Shown: positions 27,059-38,000 of the stretch, one piece after another
Numbering within the stretch: the stretch's first letter is position 1
Layout of the letters: each line of letters opens with the position of its first letter
NCBI RefSeq assembly: GCF_030548205.1
Contig: NZ_JAUORV010000010.1
Location: forward strand, 124,001-188,000
Direction of reading: 5' to 3'
Origin: Aliiglaciecola sp. 3_MG-2023
GTDB lineage: Bacteria; Pseudomonadota; Gammaproteobacteria; Enterobacterales; Alteromonadaceae
DNA: 64,000 nt
Notes under the pieces: generated by a model
What the model saw: only the letters and a program-made list of their open reading frames with translations
Databases searched by the model: none
What the model was told of the DNA's origin: nothing
Program-made: the position numbers and the translations under genes

Positions 27059-27892
27059 ATGTTTTCAAAGTTTAAATACCTTTATGTGGTGGGATTTATT
27101 TTACTGATCGCAGCGTGCGCGCCAAGCAACGACGAAAAGGCAGTAACCTTATCCCATGGCATCGATGAGTCTGCAGGCGGACTGGAAGCCTATATAGTCA
27201 ATATTGCAAACGCCACCTTTTATCTTGAAAAACAAGGCGGCGGTCTATCCAGTATGTTGGATAACGATGGCGTAGATTGGATAGGCTTCCATAATGAAAA
27301 AGGCTCTGGTTGGAAGGGTGAGTATCGCGGCTTTCCCAATGCTATCCATAAACAAGACGGTAATTATTTTCATGCCATGAACGCGGGAACAGATCCAGCA
27401 TCATCCGTTGTGGAAATTGAAAGTGATAAGCACGTTCGTATCACCTTTACCTCAGACAATGGCAAATGGCAGGGACAATGGGATTTTTACCCAGATCGCT
27501 GTGATTTCACGATGATACAAGTCAGCAACGGTTATCAATATTGGGTACAATATGAGGGCGTGCCCGGTGGAGAAATGGACAAAACGGATTTCTGGTTTAA
27601 CTCTGTAGATAATCAGCAACACCAGATAGATGAATCTTTTATCGGTGACCTTCCCTCACCTGAATGGTTCGCTTTTGGTGATGTTAAAACATCCAGAATG
27701 CTTTACCTACTTAATCATCAGGATGATGAGCACCCTGATGATTATGTCAGCAGACCATACATGACCGTATTGGGATTTGGACGTCATGAAAAAGACAAAT
27801 TTCTAACCACCCCACAGACCTTCTCCATAGGTTTTATAGAATCAACTGCCTACAACCAGGTTAATTCTAAAATAAAACAGATACTTGAGTAA
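27059..27892 (+). CDS. Lipoprotein of unknown function in the sugar-acid operon
   Basis: 277 residues with a lipobox (LLIAACAP, lipidated C20). The body carries VDWIGFHNEKGSGWKGEYRG, FPNAIHKQDG and a run of tryptophan-rich beta strands, giving the appearance of a jelly-roll carbohydrate-binding or lyase-like fold. I have seen similar GxDWIGF...RGxPN proteins beside polysaccharide-processing genes but cannot name a family. It follows the symporter by 50 bases. Inference: surface or periplasmic binding or cleavage of the glycan whose sugar acid is imported here. Confidence 0.6.
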   Translation: MFSKFKYLYVVGFILLIAACAPSNDEKAVTLSHGIDESAGGLEAYIVNIANATFYLEKQGGGLSSMLDNDGVDWIGFHNEKGSGWKGEYRGFPNAIHKQDGNYFHAMNAGTDPASSVVEIESDKHVRITFTSDNGKWQGQWDFYPDRCDFTMIQVSNGYQYWVQYEGVPGGEMDKTDFWFNSVDNQQHQIDESFIGDLPSPEWFAFGDVKTSRMLYLLNHQDDEHPDDYVSRPYMTVLGFGRHEKDKFLTTPQTFSIGFIESTAYNQVNSKIKQILE

Positions 27893-27976
27893 CTAAATAG
27901 TCATACAAGAATCTTGTCATAACCCTTTATAAGCGTGTATGGTTAAAAAACAAACATACTTATAAAGGGTAGCAGG

Positions 27977-29797
27977 ATGCGAATTAACATTATTTTGAGC
28001 ATGGCATTTACAGTACTAGTACTGACCGCATGTGCTGGACATAAAGTAAAAACAGAAGATCTAAACAAACCCAAAAACACCGCAATATCTTCCAATGTTG
28101 ATGCCCATCAACAACTGCAACAAATATTCGACGACGAATGGCAATATTTCTTAGACACCTCTCCTGCGTATGCTAGTTACTTAGGGTTGGGCAATGATCA
28201 ACAAAACAGTCGCTGGCAAGATATGAGTTTGTCTGCCATTAAAGCTGAAGATACCCACAACCGTAACGTCCTTAAAAAACTAACTACCATTGATTTAAAA
28301 GCGTTGTCGCCAAGTGAACAAACCAATTACCAATTATTTAAATGGCAGTTGGAAATGGCGATTGATGAGCATCAATTTAAATCCTACCTTATTCCCATTG
28401 ACCAATCACAAGGCATCCAAACATTAGATGACATGGCCAATTTTATACCATTAGCGACTGTTGCTGATTACGAGAATTGGCTGACACGATTGACAAAAAT
28501 ACCCACCTTGATAAGTCAAAGTCAAAAACTAATGGAAGTGGGTATAAGTGAAGGCGTCATGCCTTCCCGGGATACCATGTTGCGGATCCCTGCACAAATT
28601 CAAAAACAACTTGTAGACGCTCCCGAAGAAAGTCTTTTTTATCAGCCTTTTGCGAATATCAGTGACACTATCTCGGTAGCAGAACAAAAGCGCTTACAGC
28701 AACAAGCCGCATCTGTTATTGGCGAAAAAATCATTCCTGCATTTTATGAGTTTAATCAGTTTTTTGTAAATAAATACTTACCCGCAACTCGCACCAGTCA
28801 TGGCTTATGGGACACCCCCAATGGCAAAGCTGCGTACGAACAAAAAGTCCGCTACTTCACCACTACTGACCTTACGCCAGATGAAATCCATCAAATAGGC
28901 TTAGATGAGGTTGCTCGGAATCGTGCCGAGATGGATAAAGTCATAGAAGAAGTCGGCTTTGACGGAACCTTTGAAGAATTTATTACCTTTTTACGAACAG
29001 ATCCTCAGTTCTATTATGAAACTCCAGAAGAATTGTTTGACGCATATCTTGCCATCAGCAAGCGCATTGACCCTGAGCTTGTGAAATTATTTGGCAAACT
29101 TCCCCGTATGCCCTATGGACTAAAAGCAATCCCAGATGCCGTGGCCCCAGACTCAACTACTGCATATTACAATACGCCTGCAGCTGATGGCTCCCGCGCC
29201 GGTTATTACTATGTGAACTTATATCAGCCTGAAACTCGCCCTAAATATGAAATGGAAGTATTGAGTGTTCATGAAGCGGTACCAGGTCACCATTTACAAT
29301 TGGCGTTACAAATGGAATTAGATGATATGCCGAATTTTCGTCGTTTCTTAGGTTTCACCGTATTTGTAGAAGGATGGGGATTATATAGTGAACGCTTAGG
29401 ATACGACTTGGGCTTGTACAAAGACCCATACTCGCGCTTTGGCCAATTAACCTACGATATGTGGCGGTCCATTCGTTTAGTGGTAGATACTGGAATCCAT
29501 TATAAAGGTTGGACTCGACAACAAGCTATCGACTACTTCAAAGCCAATGCTGCCAAAAGTGAAGAAGATATCATTAATGAAATTGACCGCTATATATCTT
29601 GGCCTGGGCAAGCCCTTGCTTATAAAATTGGCCAATTGAAAATGCTTGAATTACGTGAACGAGCAAAGAGTAAACTAGGTGATAAATTTGATATCAAAGC
29701 ATTTCACGATACCTTACTGGGCAGTGGCTCGATACCGTTATCGGTGTTAGAAGAGAATATCGACAATTGGATAGAGTCGGTAAAATCCTCCAAATAG
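27977..29797 (+). CDS. DUF885 lipoprotein, putative zinc-dependent hydrolase
   Basis: 606 residues. A lipobox (VLTACAG, C19) predicts an outer- or inner-membrane lipoprotein. The DUF885 signature HEAVPGHH is at 432-439, an HExxPGHH metal-binding motif, followed by FVEGWGLYSERLGYD with a third ligand candidate in the conserved EGWGLYSE. Known: DUF885 proteins are predicted metallopeptidases. It is separated from the previous lipoprotein by 84 bases and followed by a strong hairpin, so it ends this group, though it may have its own promoter. A link to sugar-acid use is not apparent. Confidence 0.85.
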   Translation: MRINIILSMAFTVLVLTACAGHKVKTEDLNKPKNTAISSNVDAHQQLQQIFDDEWQYFLDTSPAYASYLGLGNDQQNSRWQDMSLSAIKAEDTHNRNVLKKLTTIDLKALSPSEQTNYQLFKWQLEMAIDEHQFKSYLIPIDQSQGIQTLDDMANFIPLATVADYENWLTRLTKIPTLISQSQKLMEVGISEGVMPSRDTMLRIPAQIQKQLVDAPEESLFYQPFANISDTISVAEQKRLQQQAASVIGEKIIPAFYEFNQFFVNKYLPATRTSHGLWDTPNGKAAYEQKVRYFTTTDLTPDEIHQIGLDEVARNRAEMDKVIEEVGFDGTFEEFITFLRTDPQFYYETPEELFDAYLAISKRIDPELVKLFGKLPRMPYGLKAIPDAVAPDSTTAYYNTPAADGSRAGYYYVNLYQPETRPKYEMEVLSVHEAVPGHHLQLALQMELDDMPNFRRFLGFTVFVEGWGLYSERLGYDLGLYKDPYSRFGQLTYDMWRSIRLVVDTGIHYKGWTRQQAIDYFKANAAKSEEDIINEIDRYISWPGQALAYKIGQLKMLELRERAKSKLGDKFDIKAFHDTLLGSGSIPLSVLEENIDNWIESVKSSK

Positions 29798-29838
29798 CGA
29801 TAAATATAGGCAAAATTCTGCAAACATCTTAAATAATG

Positions 29839-29878
29839 GAAATATCAACAAAACTCAAAACCCCGTTGTTGATATTTC
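29839..29878 (+). terminator. Hairpin terminator after DUF885 gene
   Basis: A perfect 13-base stem, GAAATATCAACAA at 29839-29851 with TTGTTGATATTTC at 29866-29878, lies 42 bases after the stop codon. The stem is AT-rich. The rest of the gap up to the operators at 30190 shows no gene. Confidence 0.65.
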
Positions 29879-30154
29879 TATAGTTACAAATTGAAACTTA
29901 AACCAGCAGCCCCTCGGTTACTTAAGGTCTTTCATTTTGACTGAATTAGTATCCAACAACATTCGATTTGTCAGAGGCTTTGTTTAGTCGCATAAATAAC
30001 GCTCCACTTCAAAAATCCTAAGAAAATCCGCAGCGTCCATTCCACACAATCAATGCCTTTGTTAATCATTAATTTCGCTACTTTCGTCATCAATTGACGT
30101 TTAAGAATGAACTTCTAAGTAGTTTATTTCATTGGAGCTATCGATAAATGAATA

Positions 30155-30214
30155 TTGACATTCTGTATTCATATGTTAATTTAATTAAATAAACCGGTTT
30201 AGTAAACCGGTTTA
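30155..30214 (+). promoter_or_regulatory. Promoter with doubled LacI-type operator for a TonB receptor
   Basis: TTGACA at 30155-30160 and TAATTT at 30177-30182 are followed by two copies of TAAACCGGTTTA at 30190-30201 and 30203-30214, with one base between them. The first copy begins 35 bases after TTGACA, exactly as in the ManD-operon promoter. It very likely binds the LacI-family protein encoded at 21709-22713. The receptor starts 184 bases further on, leaving a long leader. Confidence 0.8.
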
Positions 30215-30398
30215 TTTTTTACCTATACAATCAGATTGATAACCTTTTACGAGGCCGAAATGGGTATAACTAACGAATACACAGTGCTCACTCAGCTTCC
30301 AAACTACAAACTGGTTGGCTCCGTCATTGAAACAATTTATTTACAACATGCTAAGACATAGACAGTAAATTTGACACTACCAAGTTAATGGAGACCCC

Positions 30399-33371
30399 AT
30401 GGAAACTAAGCTTAATAAAATCAGTGCAGTACTTAAAAATCGTAGAACAAATACCGCAGTTTACAGTGCCGCTATAGTTGCGATGTTGTCAGCACCTACT
30501 ATTAGTGCACAGGAACAGCAAAGCAATGAAGATCTTGAAGTAATACAAGTCAGTGGAATACGCAGTGCATTAACTAGTGCACTATTGGAAAAGCGTGAAT
30601 CGAATAACCTAGTTGAAGTTATTGAAGCGGTAGATATTGGTAAATTACCCGATCAAAACTTGGCAGAAGTGCTTGAGAATATTACCGGAATACAAATTAC
30701 GCGCTCTGCAGGTGTGGGTACCGGCGTACAAATTCGAGGAACTAATGCCAACCGCACTGAAATAAATGGGGTTTCTACCGTAGGTTCTGGCGCGGGTAGA
30801 ACGGGCATTAACTTTGAAGATGTGTCAGCTTCCATTATTGCCGGGGTCGAAGTCACAAAAGCCCCCGATGCAAAAACCATCGAAGGTTCTGTGGGCGGTA
30901 CTATCAATCTTAGAACGATTCGTCCATTACAACTAAATGAAACCTTAGCTTCCGTTAGAGTCCAGGGGGAGTCAAGTAGCCTTTCGACCGACGGTGTTAA
31001 ACCTAGGGTATCAGGAACCTATGGAGATAATTGGGAGTTTGATGCAGGAGAAATTGGCGTTGTAATAAGCGCTAGCTATGCTGAACAAGACGTCACTGCT
31101 TTTCGCCCACGTGTTGATCGAGACAACGTTGTGAGATCAGATGGCGGCACCGTTAACGCCCAAGAATTTGATTTTTTAGGTATTCAATTCCTTAACCAAG
31201 ATTACGATAACCATGAATATGAAACGGTTAATTTAGCGGGCTCGCTTGAATGGGCTCCCAATTCTGACTTGAAGTTTTACTTTGATGCCATCATCAATGA
31301 TCAAGAGCGTTACTCAGAAAGTGTTTCAGCACAAGCATCTGGGGTAAGTGACCTTATTGGAATATCAGTTCCTAGTGAATTTGAAACCGTTAACTTTGGT
31401 AGTTTAGATGGCCAGGAGCTAGGCAGTATTCAAGCCGCCTTAAAAGGGGTTATTCCCGTTGAAGATGGAGGTGCTGATCCAAACCTACGTTTTGCAGGTG
31501 ATACCATATCAAGGGTCACCAAGAGTGAAATATTTAGGCTTGGCGGGGAATGGCAAGGTGAAAACCTTAAGGTCACCCTGGAGTTGGCATCGTCGAGCTC
31601 TGAAACCACCAACCCTCGAATTAACACCACACTTAACTTCATCAATCCCAACGCTGCCACTAACTCTTCAAATGAAAATGGTACGCCATTTATTTACGAT
31701 TTAACGGGAGGTTCACTAGCCTTTGGTATTGCATTTGACGAACCTAATGCACCTAGTACCGCAGACTTACTCGATCCAGCTAACTATATGTTGCGTTCCG
31801 TAGATACGGCGCGCGATCTCACTGAAAACACCGAAGACGCCTTTCGTGCTGACTTTGTTTACGATTTAGACTGGTCTGTGCTTACCACCCTTGATTTTGG
31901 CTATCGCCATAGTAAAGCAACCAGTATGACTGACGAAGTTCGTGCAAACGTGAACTTAAGAAGTTATGACGATAGCCCAACAGGTGATCTTTTTGCAGAA
32001 ATACTGACTACCGGTCCCGATAACTTTGGGGATGCAGATGGTCGAGATTTATTTGTAAAAGATTTTCTGATGGTAAACCCCGAGATGATAACGGCTGATC
32101 AAGATAACGTATTGCGGATACTCAATGATGCTGTTACTGCTCATGGAGGCTCAATTCCAGTCACTGCGCCTACTTCTGCGGTAAACGCATTCTTTGATAT
32201 CGAAGAAACCACTGATGCAATTTACTTGCAAGCAAACTTTTCAACTGATTATATGCGCGGTAATTTTGGTGTGCGTTATTTAGAAACCGAAGTGGTATCA
32301 ACAGGTAATTCAACGACCACAGACGCAAATGGCGAGCTGACTATTTCGCAAATTACCACCGTTGGTGATTATGATTTTTTATTACCTAGAATTAATCTTG
32401 TAGCAGACATAACAGACGATGTTGTGCTTCGTGCCGGTTGGGGAAAAGATATACGCCGTCCTGACTTTGATGATCTATCCACTTCGGTTACTTATTCTAC
32501 TAGCCCTAACCCTGCCGTGACTGTAGGTAATCCTGGCTTGGTTCCTGAAGAAGTGACCTCTTTTGATATCTCGGCTGAATGGTATTTTGCACAGGCAAGT
32601 GTTGTAAGCATTGGTTACTTTCATAAAACACGTAAAGATTTGCACGTTGGACAACAAAACGACCCTTATGAAGATCCAGTAACTGGTTTCCGTGACATTA
32701 TCGGCCCTGAATGTGAACAAGGTGGCATCTGGAACCCCATTGCAGATATCAATGTATTCGGTCCTGTTGGTGTAGGAGTGTGTGTTCCTTGGTCAACTAC
32801 CATTAATGATACTGGCGAAACCACCCAAAAAGGTATTGAAATGGCAGTGCAATATGACCTCTCGGGCTTCGAAGACGAGTTAGGTTGGGCATCGGGATTT
32901 GGGGTTTTAGCTAATTACACAATTCAGAAATTCGAAGGTGGTGAAGCAATTGATAATGCCACAAGCCGCGCCAACGCAATTTTTGCAGCATCCACAGGGA
33001 TAGAAGACATTGATGTTTCAGCAAAACAGTCATTGATCGATCTATCTGAAAATGCTTACAACTTTACCTTGTACTATGAAAAGTATGGTCTGTCTGCACG
33101 TATGCGTTATACGTGGCGTGAAGCCTACCGTTCAACGGATTTTGGAAGTACTTCAAGCTTTCCATGGGGATTCCCAGTGGTTCAAGAAGATAGAGGGCAG
33201 CTGAATGCCAGTGTGAGTTATGACCTAACTGAACAGCTAAACATTGGAATTGAAGCGGTGAACTTAACAGAGTCAGAAGTTGAACAGTCTTGTGTAAGTG
33301 AAGGGGCGCTATTGTGTTTCCAAGGTTTAACAGACCGTCGTATTACAGTGGGTGCTAGCTATCATTGGTAA
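30399..33371 (+). CDS. TonB-dependent receptor, large oligosaccharide type
   Basis: 990 residues. Signal peptide ending near TISAQ; TonB-box-like region (LEVIQVSGIRSALTSALLEK); plug with ESNNLVEVIEAVDIGKLPD, ENITGIQITR and GSVGGTINLRTIRPL; barrel ending in GASYHW. This size and plug pattern are typical of the carbohydrate-linked receptors of Alteromonadales and Xanthomonadales. It is a close paralogue of the receptor at 35013-38015, which lies in the opposite orientation 1.6 kb away. The double TAAACCGGTTTA operator upstream ties it to the LacI regulator and the ManD operon. Likely role: uptake of the uronate-containing oligosaccharide. Confidence 0.93.
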   Translation: METKLNKISAVLKNRRTNTAVYSAAIVAMLSAPTISAQEQQSNEDLEVIQVSGIRSALTSALLEKRESNNLVEVIEAVDIGKLPDQNLAEVLENITGIQITRSAGVGTGVQIRGTNANRTEINGVSTVGSGAGRTGINFEDVSASIIAGVEVTKAPDAKTIEGSVGGTINLRTIRPLQLNETLASVRVQGESSSLSTDGVKPRVSGTYGDNWEFDAGEIGVVISASYAEQDVTAFRPRVDRDNVVRSDGGTVNAQEFDFLGIQFLNQDYDNHEYETVNLAGSLEWAPNSDLKFYFDAIINDQERYSESVSAQASGVSDLIGISVPSEFETVNFGSLDGQELGSIQAALKGVIPVEDGGADPNLRFAGDTISRVTKSEIFRLGGEWQGENLKVTLELASSSSETTNPRINTTLNFINPNAATNSSNENGTPFIYDLTGGSLAFGIAFDEPNAPSTADLLDPANYMLRSVDTARDLTENTEDAFRADFVYDLDWSVLTTLDFGYRHSKATSMTDEVRANVNLRSYDDSPTGDLFAEILTTGPDNFGDADGRDLFVKDFLMVNPEMITADQDNVLRILNDAVTAHGGSIPVTAPTSAVNAFFDIEETTDAIYLQANFSTDYMRGNFGVRYLETEVVSTGNSTTTDANGELTISQITTVGDYDFLLPRINLVADITDDVVLRAGWGKDIRRPDFDDLSTSVTYSTSPNPAVTVGNPGLVPEEVTSFDISAEWYFAQASVVSIGYFHKTRKDLHVGQQNDPYEDPVTGFRDIIGPECEQGGIWNPIADINVFGPVGVGVCVPWSTTINDTGETTQKGIEMAVQYDLSGFEDELGWASGFGVLANYTIQKFEGGEAIDNATSRANAIFAASTGIEDIDVSAKQSLIDLSENAYNFTLYYEKYGLSARMRYTWREAYRSTDFGSTSSFPWGFPVVQEDRGQLNASVSYDLTEQLNIGIEAVNLTESEVEQSCVSEGALLCFQGLTDRRITVGASYHW

Positions 33372-33563
33372 GGCTTTCACCGAGCAAAATTAAGATATGG
33401 AGTTATCGAAATAAACGAAAAGGCATGTAACCAAACTTATTGAGTTATTTTGGACATTTTGTGGTTTGGAAAAACGGCAACTTGTCCTCAGTCTTTTTGA
33501 TATGTGCCTAAACGCAATAAACTTTAACCACTTCGAATACAGCATAGCGGGAGATCACAGAAT

Positions 33564-34538
33564 ATGAAAATGAGTCTAATAATATTAACGACAATGATGT
33601 TGTGTGCGACTTTTACAGTTAAATCGCAAACAACCTACACCCTCACAGATAACGATGTGACAGTGGTCAATGGAATAATTACAGCAGCTACTTTAACTGG
33701 TGTAAAAGGGGACAATTATCGCGCGGAAATTATGATCCCCAAGATCCTTGATGGACAAAAAGTAACAGGGATTGGCAATAATGTCTTCCAAGGTAACGGC
33801 CTAACTCGGGTGGACTTTCCTGATGGGCTGACATCTATTGGTAAACTCGCGTTTCAGAATAATCGCATCAGTAAAATAGACTTACCCGATGGGCTCACCT
33901 CCATTGGCAGCGGTGCGTTTGAATTTAACAATATTGCCAGTGTGGATTTGCCTGAAGGGCTGACAACTATCGAACAAAGCGTTTTTGCTACAAATAGTAT
34001 TATTAGTGTGACATGGCCAACTGAGCTAAAGTCTGTTAAAAGCAGTGCATTTCGCGACAACAGCCTCATCGTTGTGGACTTGCCCGCAAGTGTTACCTCC
34101 ATTGGCGATTTTGCATTTCAAAATAACCGTATCACCACGTTGAACTTGCCCGCTGGCTTAACCACCATTGAAGAGAGTGCATTTAACGTTAACTTTCTAA
34201 TCAGTGTAGATTTACCATCAGGGCTGATATCCATTGAAGATAGCGCATTTCGAGACAATCGATTAACCCATTTATCGTTACCTGCAGGGCTGAAATCCAT
34301 CGGCCATAAAGCCTTTCTTGCTAACCGCCTTAGCCATGTAGATTTGCCTGCTGGACTGAAATTTATCGGTGAAGATGTGTTTAAGATTAACAGTGATTTA
34401 TCCAGTTTTGTTTTACCCATGGGGTTAGGCAATGGTAATGCAGTAAAATGGCAAGCTAGCGATGGCAGCATGCTAAAAGCCGGTGATGTCATTCTACCTG
34501 CTAACTTTGCTAAAAGTTATACTGTCATTGCACCTTAG
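33564..34538 (+). CDS. Secreted BspA-type leucine-rich-repeat protein
   Basis: 324 residues with a signal peptide (MKMSLIILTTMMLCATFTVKSQ). From about residue 65 to 300 there are about ten 23-residue repeats of the BspA/LRR_5 type (LTSIGKLAFQNNRISKIDLP, and similar). Known: such repeats form a surface binding solenoid that often touches host or polymer ligands. It sits alone between two inverted receptor paralogues, with 192 bases to the left one. Function unknown; a binding protein for the substrate of the receptors is one guess. The 474-base gap after it contains only terminator hairpins. Confidence 0.85.
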   Translation: MKMSLIILTTMMLCATFTVKSQTTYTLTDNDVTVVNGIITAATLTGVKGDNYRAEIMIPKILDGQKVTGIGNNVFQGNGLTRVDFPDGLTSIGKLAFQNNRISKIDLPDGLTSIGSGAFEFNNIASVDLPEGLTTIEQSVFATNSIISVTWPTELKSVKSSAFRDNSLIVVDLPASVTSIGDFAFQNNRITTLNLPAGLTTIEESAFNVNFLISVDLPSGLISIEDSAFRDNRLTHLSLPAGLKSIGHKAFLANRLSHVDLPAGLKFIGEDVFKINSDLSSFVLPMGLGNGNAVKWQASDGSMLKAGDVILPANFAKSYTVIAP

Positions 34539-34904
34539 TTAAAACCCAAAATACATCAATAGGGGCGGGTCAGTTGAAAACACAGTCAAGCGTTCTAGCC
34601 CCTATACTTCCCCTACGGCACTCATTCCTTTGTTACCTTAACAGTTCGATAATCAATAACGACTTGTTAAACTCATCTTATCAGGCCCTTGCGTATTATC
34701 CATGGCTTAACCTTCCCCCTCTTCCAAAAAACAATACTAAGCATTGAAATAGTTCTCTAGCACAGAGATATTCAGTATCAACACAACAAGGAAGCACTCT
34801 GCACTGTAACGTCAATCATGACCCAGTGAGGATAGCTAATGACAAAGTTTTTGACAGCAAAGCCTCTGGTATTCAGAGTGCTAATTAAGACGAGGAGAAA
34901 ATAA

Positions 34905-34930
34905 AAAAGCAAACCCGAAGGTTTGCTTTT
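34905..34930 (-). terminator. Rho-independent terminator for the minus-strand receptor
   Basis: AAAAGCAAACC at 34905-34915 pairs with GGTTTGCTTTT at 34920-34930. Read on the minus strand this is an 11-base stem with a UUCG loop followed by a T-run, a textbook terminator about 80 bases after the receptor stop. Two more hairpins, GGTTTC/GAAACC (34954-34969) and GATTGCCG/CGGCAATC (34970-34992), lie between stop and terminator. It may also stop plus-strand reading from the LRR gene. Confidence 0.88.
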
Positions 34931-35012
34931 ATCAATTACTTAACTAACTCTCCGGTTTCGTTAGAAACCGATTGCCGCCATTGACGGCAATCCGAGTTAG
35001 GATTTACTTATC

Positions 35013-38000
35013 TTAGAAGCGGTAGCTAGCACCAAGAGTAATTCTGCGGTCTGTTAAACCTTGGTAACAAAGCAATGCACCTTCGTTGATACAACGTTGT
35101 TCAACTTCAGATTCAGTAATGTTCACAGCTTCAATACCAACGTTGAATTGTTCATTGATATCATAATTTATGCTAGCGTTAAGCTGTCCTCTGTCTTCTT
35201 GAACCACTGGGAATCCCCACGGTAAACTAGAAGTACTACCGAAGTCAGTTGAACGATACCCTTCACGCCATGTGTAACGCATACGAGCAGACAAACCGTA
35301 CTTTTCATAGTACAAGGTAAAGTTATAAGAATTTTCAGACAAATCAAGTAACCCTTGTACTGCTGAAACATCGATATCCTCAACACCAGTCGTTAATGCA
35401 AACACTGTATTTGCACGGCTAGTTGCTGAATCTTCAGCTTCACCGCCTGAGAATTCTTGAATGGTATAGTTGAAAATCACACCGAAACCAGACGCCCAAC
35501 CTAGGTCATCTTCGAAACCAGCCAAGTCGTATTGAACGGCAAATTCAATCCCTTTTTGCGTCGTTTCACCAGTGTCATTAATTTTCTGTGAAGTAGGTAC
35601 ACAAACCCCAGTACCAATTGGACCGAATACGTTGATATCAGCGATAGGGTTAAAGATACCACCCTGTTCACAAGGATCGGTAATATCACGGAAACCAGTT
35701 ACTGGATCTTCATATGGGTCATCTTGTTGAGTCACGTGTAGGTCTGAACGTTTTTTGTGGAAAATGCCAAGACTTACCATACTCGCTTCAGCAAAATACC
35801 ATTCTGCTGATAAGTCAAATGACGTCACTTCTTCTGGTGCTAAGCCTGGGTTACCAAGCTGAACCGCAGGGTTTGGACTAGTAGAGAAGGTAAAAGAGGT
35901 AGAAAGGTCATCGAAATCTGGACGGCGTATATCTTTACCCCAACCAGCACGTACTACAACATCATCGTGCACATCAGCTACAACGTTAATACGTGGTAAT
36001 ACAAAGTCATAATCACTTTCTGTTGTTACTGCTGTGACAACATCGTTTGTTACCGAGTTACCTCTTGAAGTGACGTCTGTTTTTAAATAACGCACACCGA
36101 AGTTACCGCGGAACATTTCATAGGAGAAGTTACCCTGTGCATACAATGCAGTTGTTTTCTCTTCAATGTCGAAGAAAGCAGCTGAACTTGATGTTGGAGA
36201 ACTAATTGGACCACGAGTTGAACCGGTAATTGCATTATTAGCAACAATGGCGTCATTTAAGATATCCAATACACCGTCTGGGTCTGAAGCAACTCTTTCA
36301 GCATCAATAAGTAGGAAATCACGAACATAAAGTTCTCTACCATCCGCATCGTTAAAGTTAGTTGGACCAGGTACAAGCAATTCTGCAAACAAATCACCTG
36401 TAGGGCTATCAGCGAACTCGCGCAAACCTACACTAGTGGTAATTTCATCACGAAGACTGTTTACTTTGCTGTAACGGAAACCAACATCAACTGAGGTGAC
36501 AACACCGTCTAGGTAATAAGTGAAATCCGTACGGAAAGCATCTTCACTATTTTCTGCAACGTTTTGACCAATTGCCACATCACGTAACACAACGTTAGCA
36601 GGGTCAAGTAACTGTTCTGAGGTAGGACCGTTTGCTTCACCAGTTGCAACACCAAAGGTAAGTGCATTGCCGGTCAAATCATAAATAAAGGGTGTACCAT
36701 TTTCGTTAGAGTCATATAAATCTTCGTTACCATTTGCTTCATTTTCAAAGTGATTGGCAAGAAGTGCTTCAGCATCTAACGGAGAGTTAGGGTTGATAAA
36801 GTTCAAAGTAGTATTGAAGCTGGGAGTGGTTGTATCAGAGCTTGAAGAAGATAGCTCTGCACTGACTTTAAAGTTATCACCTGTCCATTCGCCACCAATT
36901 CGATAGATTTCACTTTTGGTTAAACGAGAGTTGGTATCACCGGAGAAACGTAGGTTACCGTCAGAACCATCTTCGTCAATTGGGATAACGCCGCGAACCG
37001 CCGCTTGGATACTGCCCAAGTCTTGACCGCCTAAGGAACCAAAATCAACGGTTTCAAACTCACTAGGTGCTGCAAGATCTTTAAGGCCACTAATACCTGA
37101 TGCTTGAATTCTTGAGCTTTCTTGTCGACGTTCTTGGTCGTTGATAACCGCATCAAAGAACAACTTCAGCTCTTCTCTTGGCGCCCATTCGAACGTGGCC
37201 GCGATATTAGTAGATTCATATTCATAGTTATCATAATCTTGTACGAAGAATTGAATAGGAAGAAAGTCAAATTCTTGCGCACTTGCTGCACCGCTATCTG
37301 CAGCCACAGAGTTATCTCTGTCGGCACGAGGACGGAAAGCGGTAACATCTTGTTCTGCGTAGTTAAGACTGACTACAACACCAATCTCGCCGTTATCAGT
37401 ATCCCAATTGTCACCGAAGGTGCCAGATAGTCGAGGTGTAAAAGTACTGTCGGTAGACAGACTACTATTTTCACCTTGCACTCGCACGGAAATTAGGGTG
37501 TCGTTTAATTGCAGTGGACGTATTGTTTTAAGGTTTACAGTACCACCCACAGATCCTTCAATTGTTTTAGCTTCAGGCGACTTAGTCACCTCAACACCAG
37601 CAATAATGCCAGCTGAAACGTCTTCAAAGCTAATACCACTTCGTCCCGCACCAGAACCCACAGTTGACACACCGTTAATTTCTGTTCGGTTAGAGTTTGT
37701 ACCACGGATTTGAACACCTGTACCTACACCTGCGGTTCTGGTGATTTGAATACCAGTTACGTTTTCTAATACTTCCGCCAAGTTTTGGTCAGGTAACTTA
37801 CCAATATCAACCGCTTCAATGACTTCAACGAGGTTATTAGATTCACGCTTTTCTGCTAAGGCACTAGTTAGTGAGCTGCGAATACCTGTTACTTGAATAA
37901 CTTCGTAGTCGTCATCTGCATTTGCTTGAGCATCTTGTGCAAGAGCAGATGCGGACATATTTAGCGCGGTTGCTGAAAGCATCGCCAAAGTAATTTTCGA

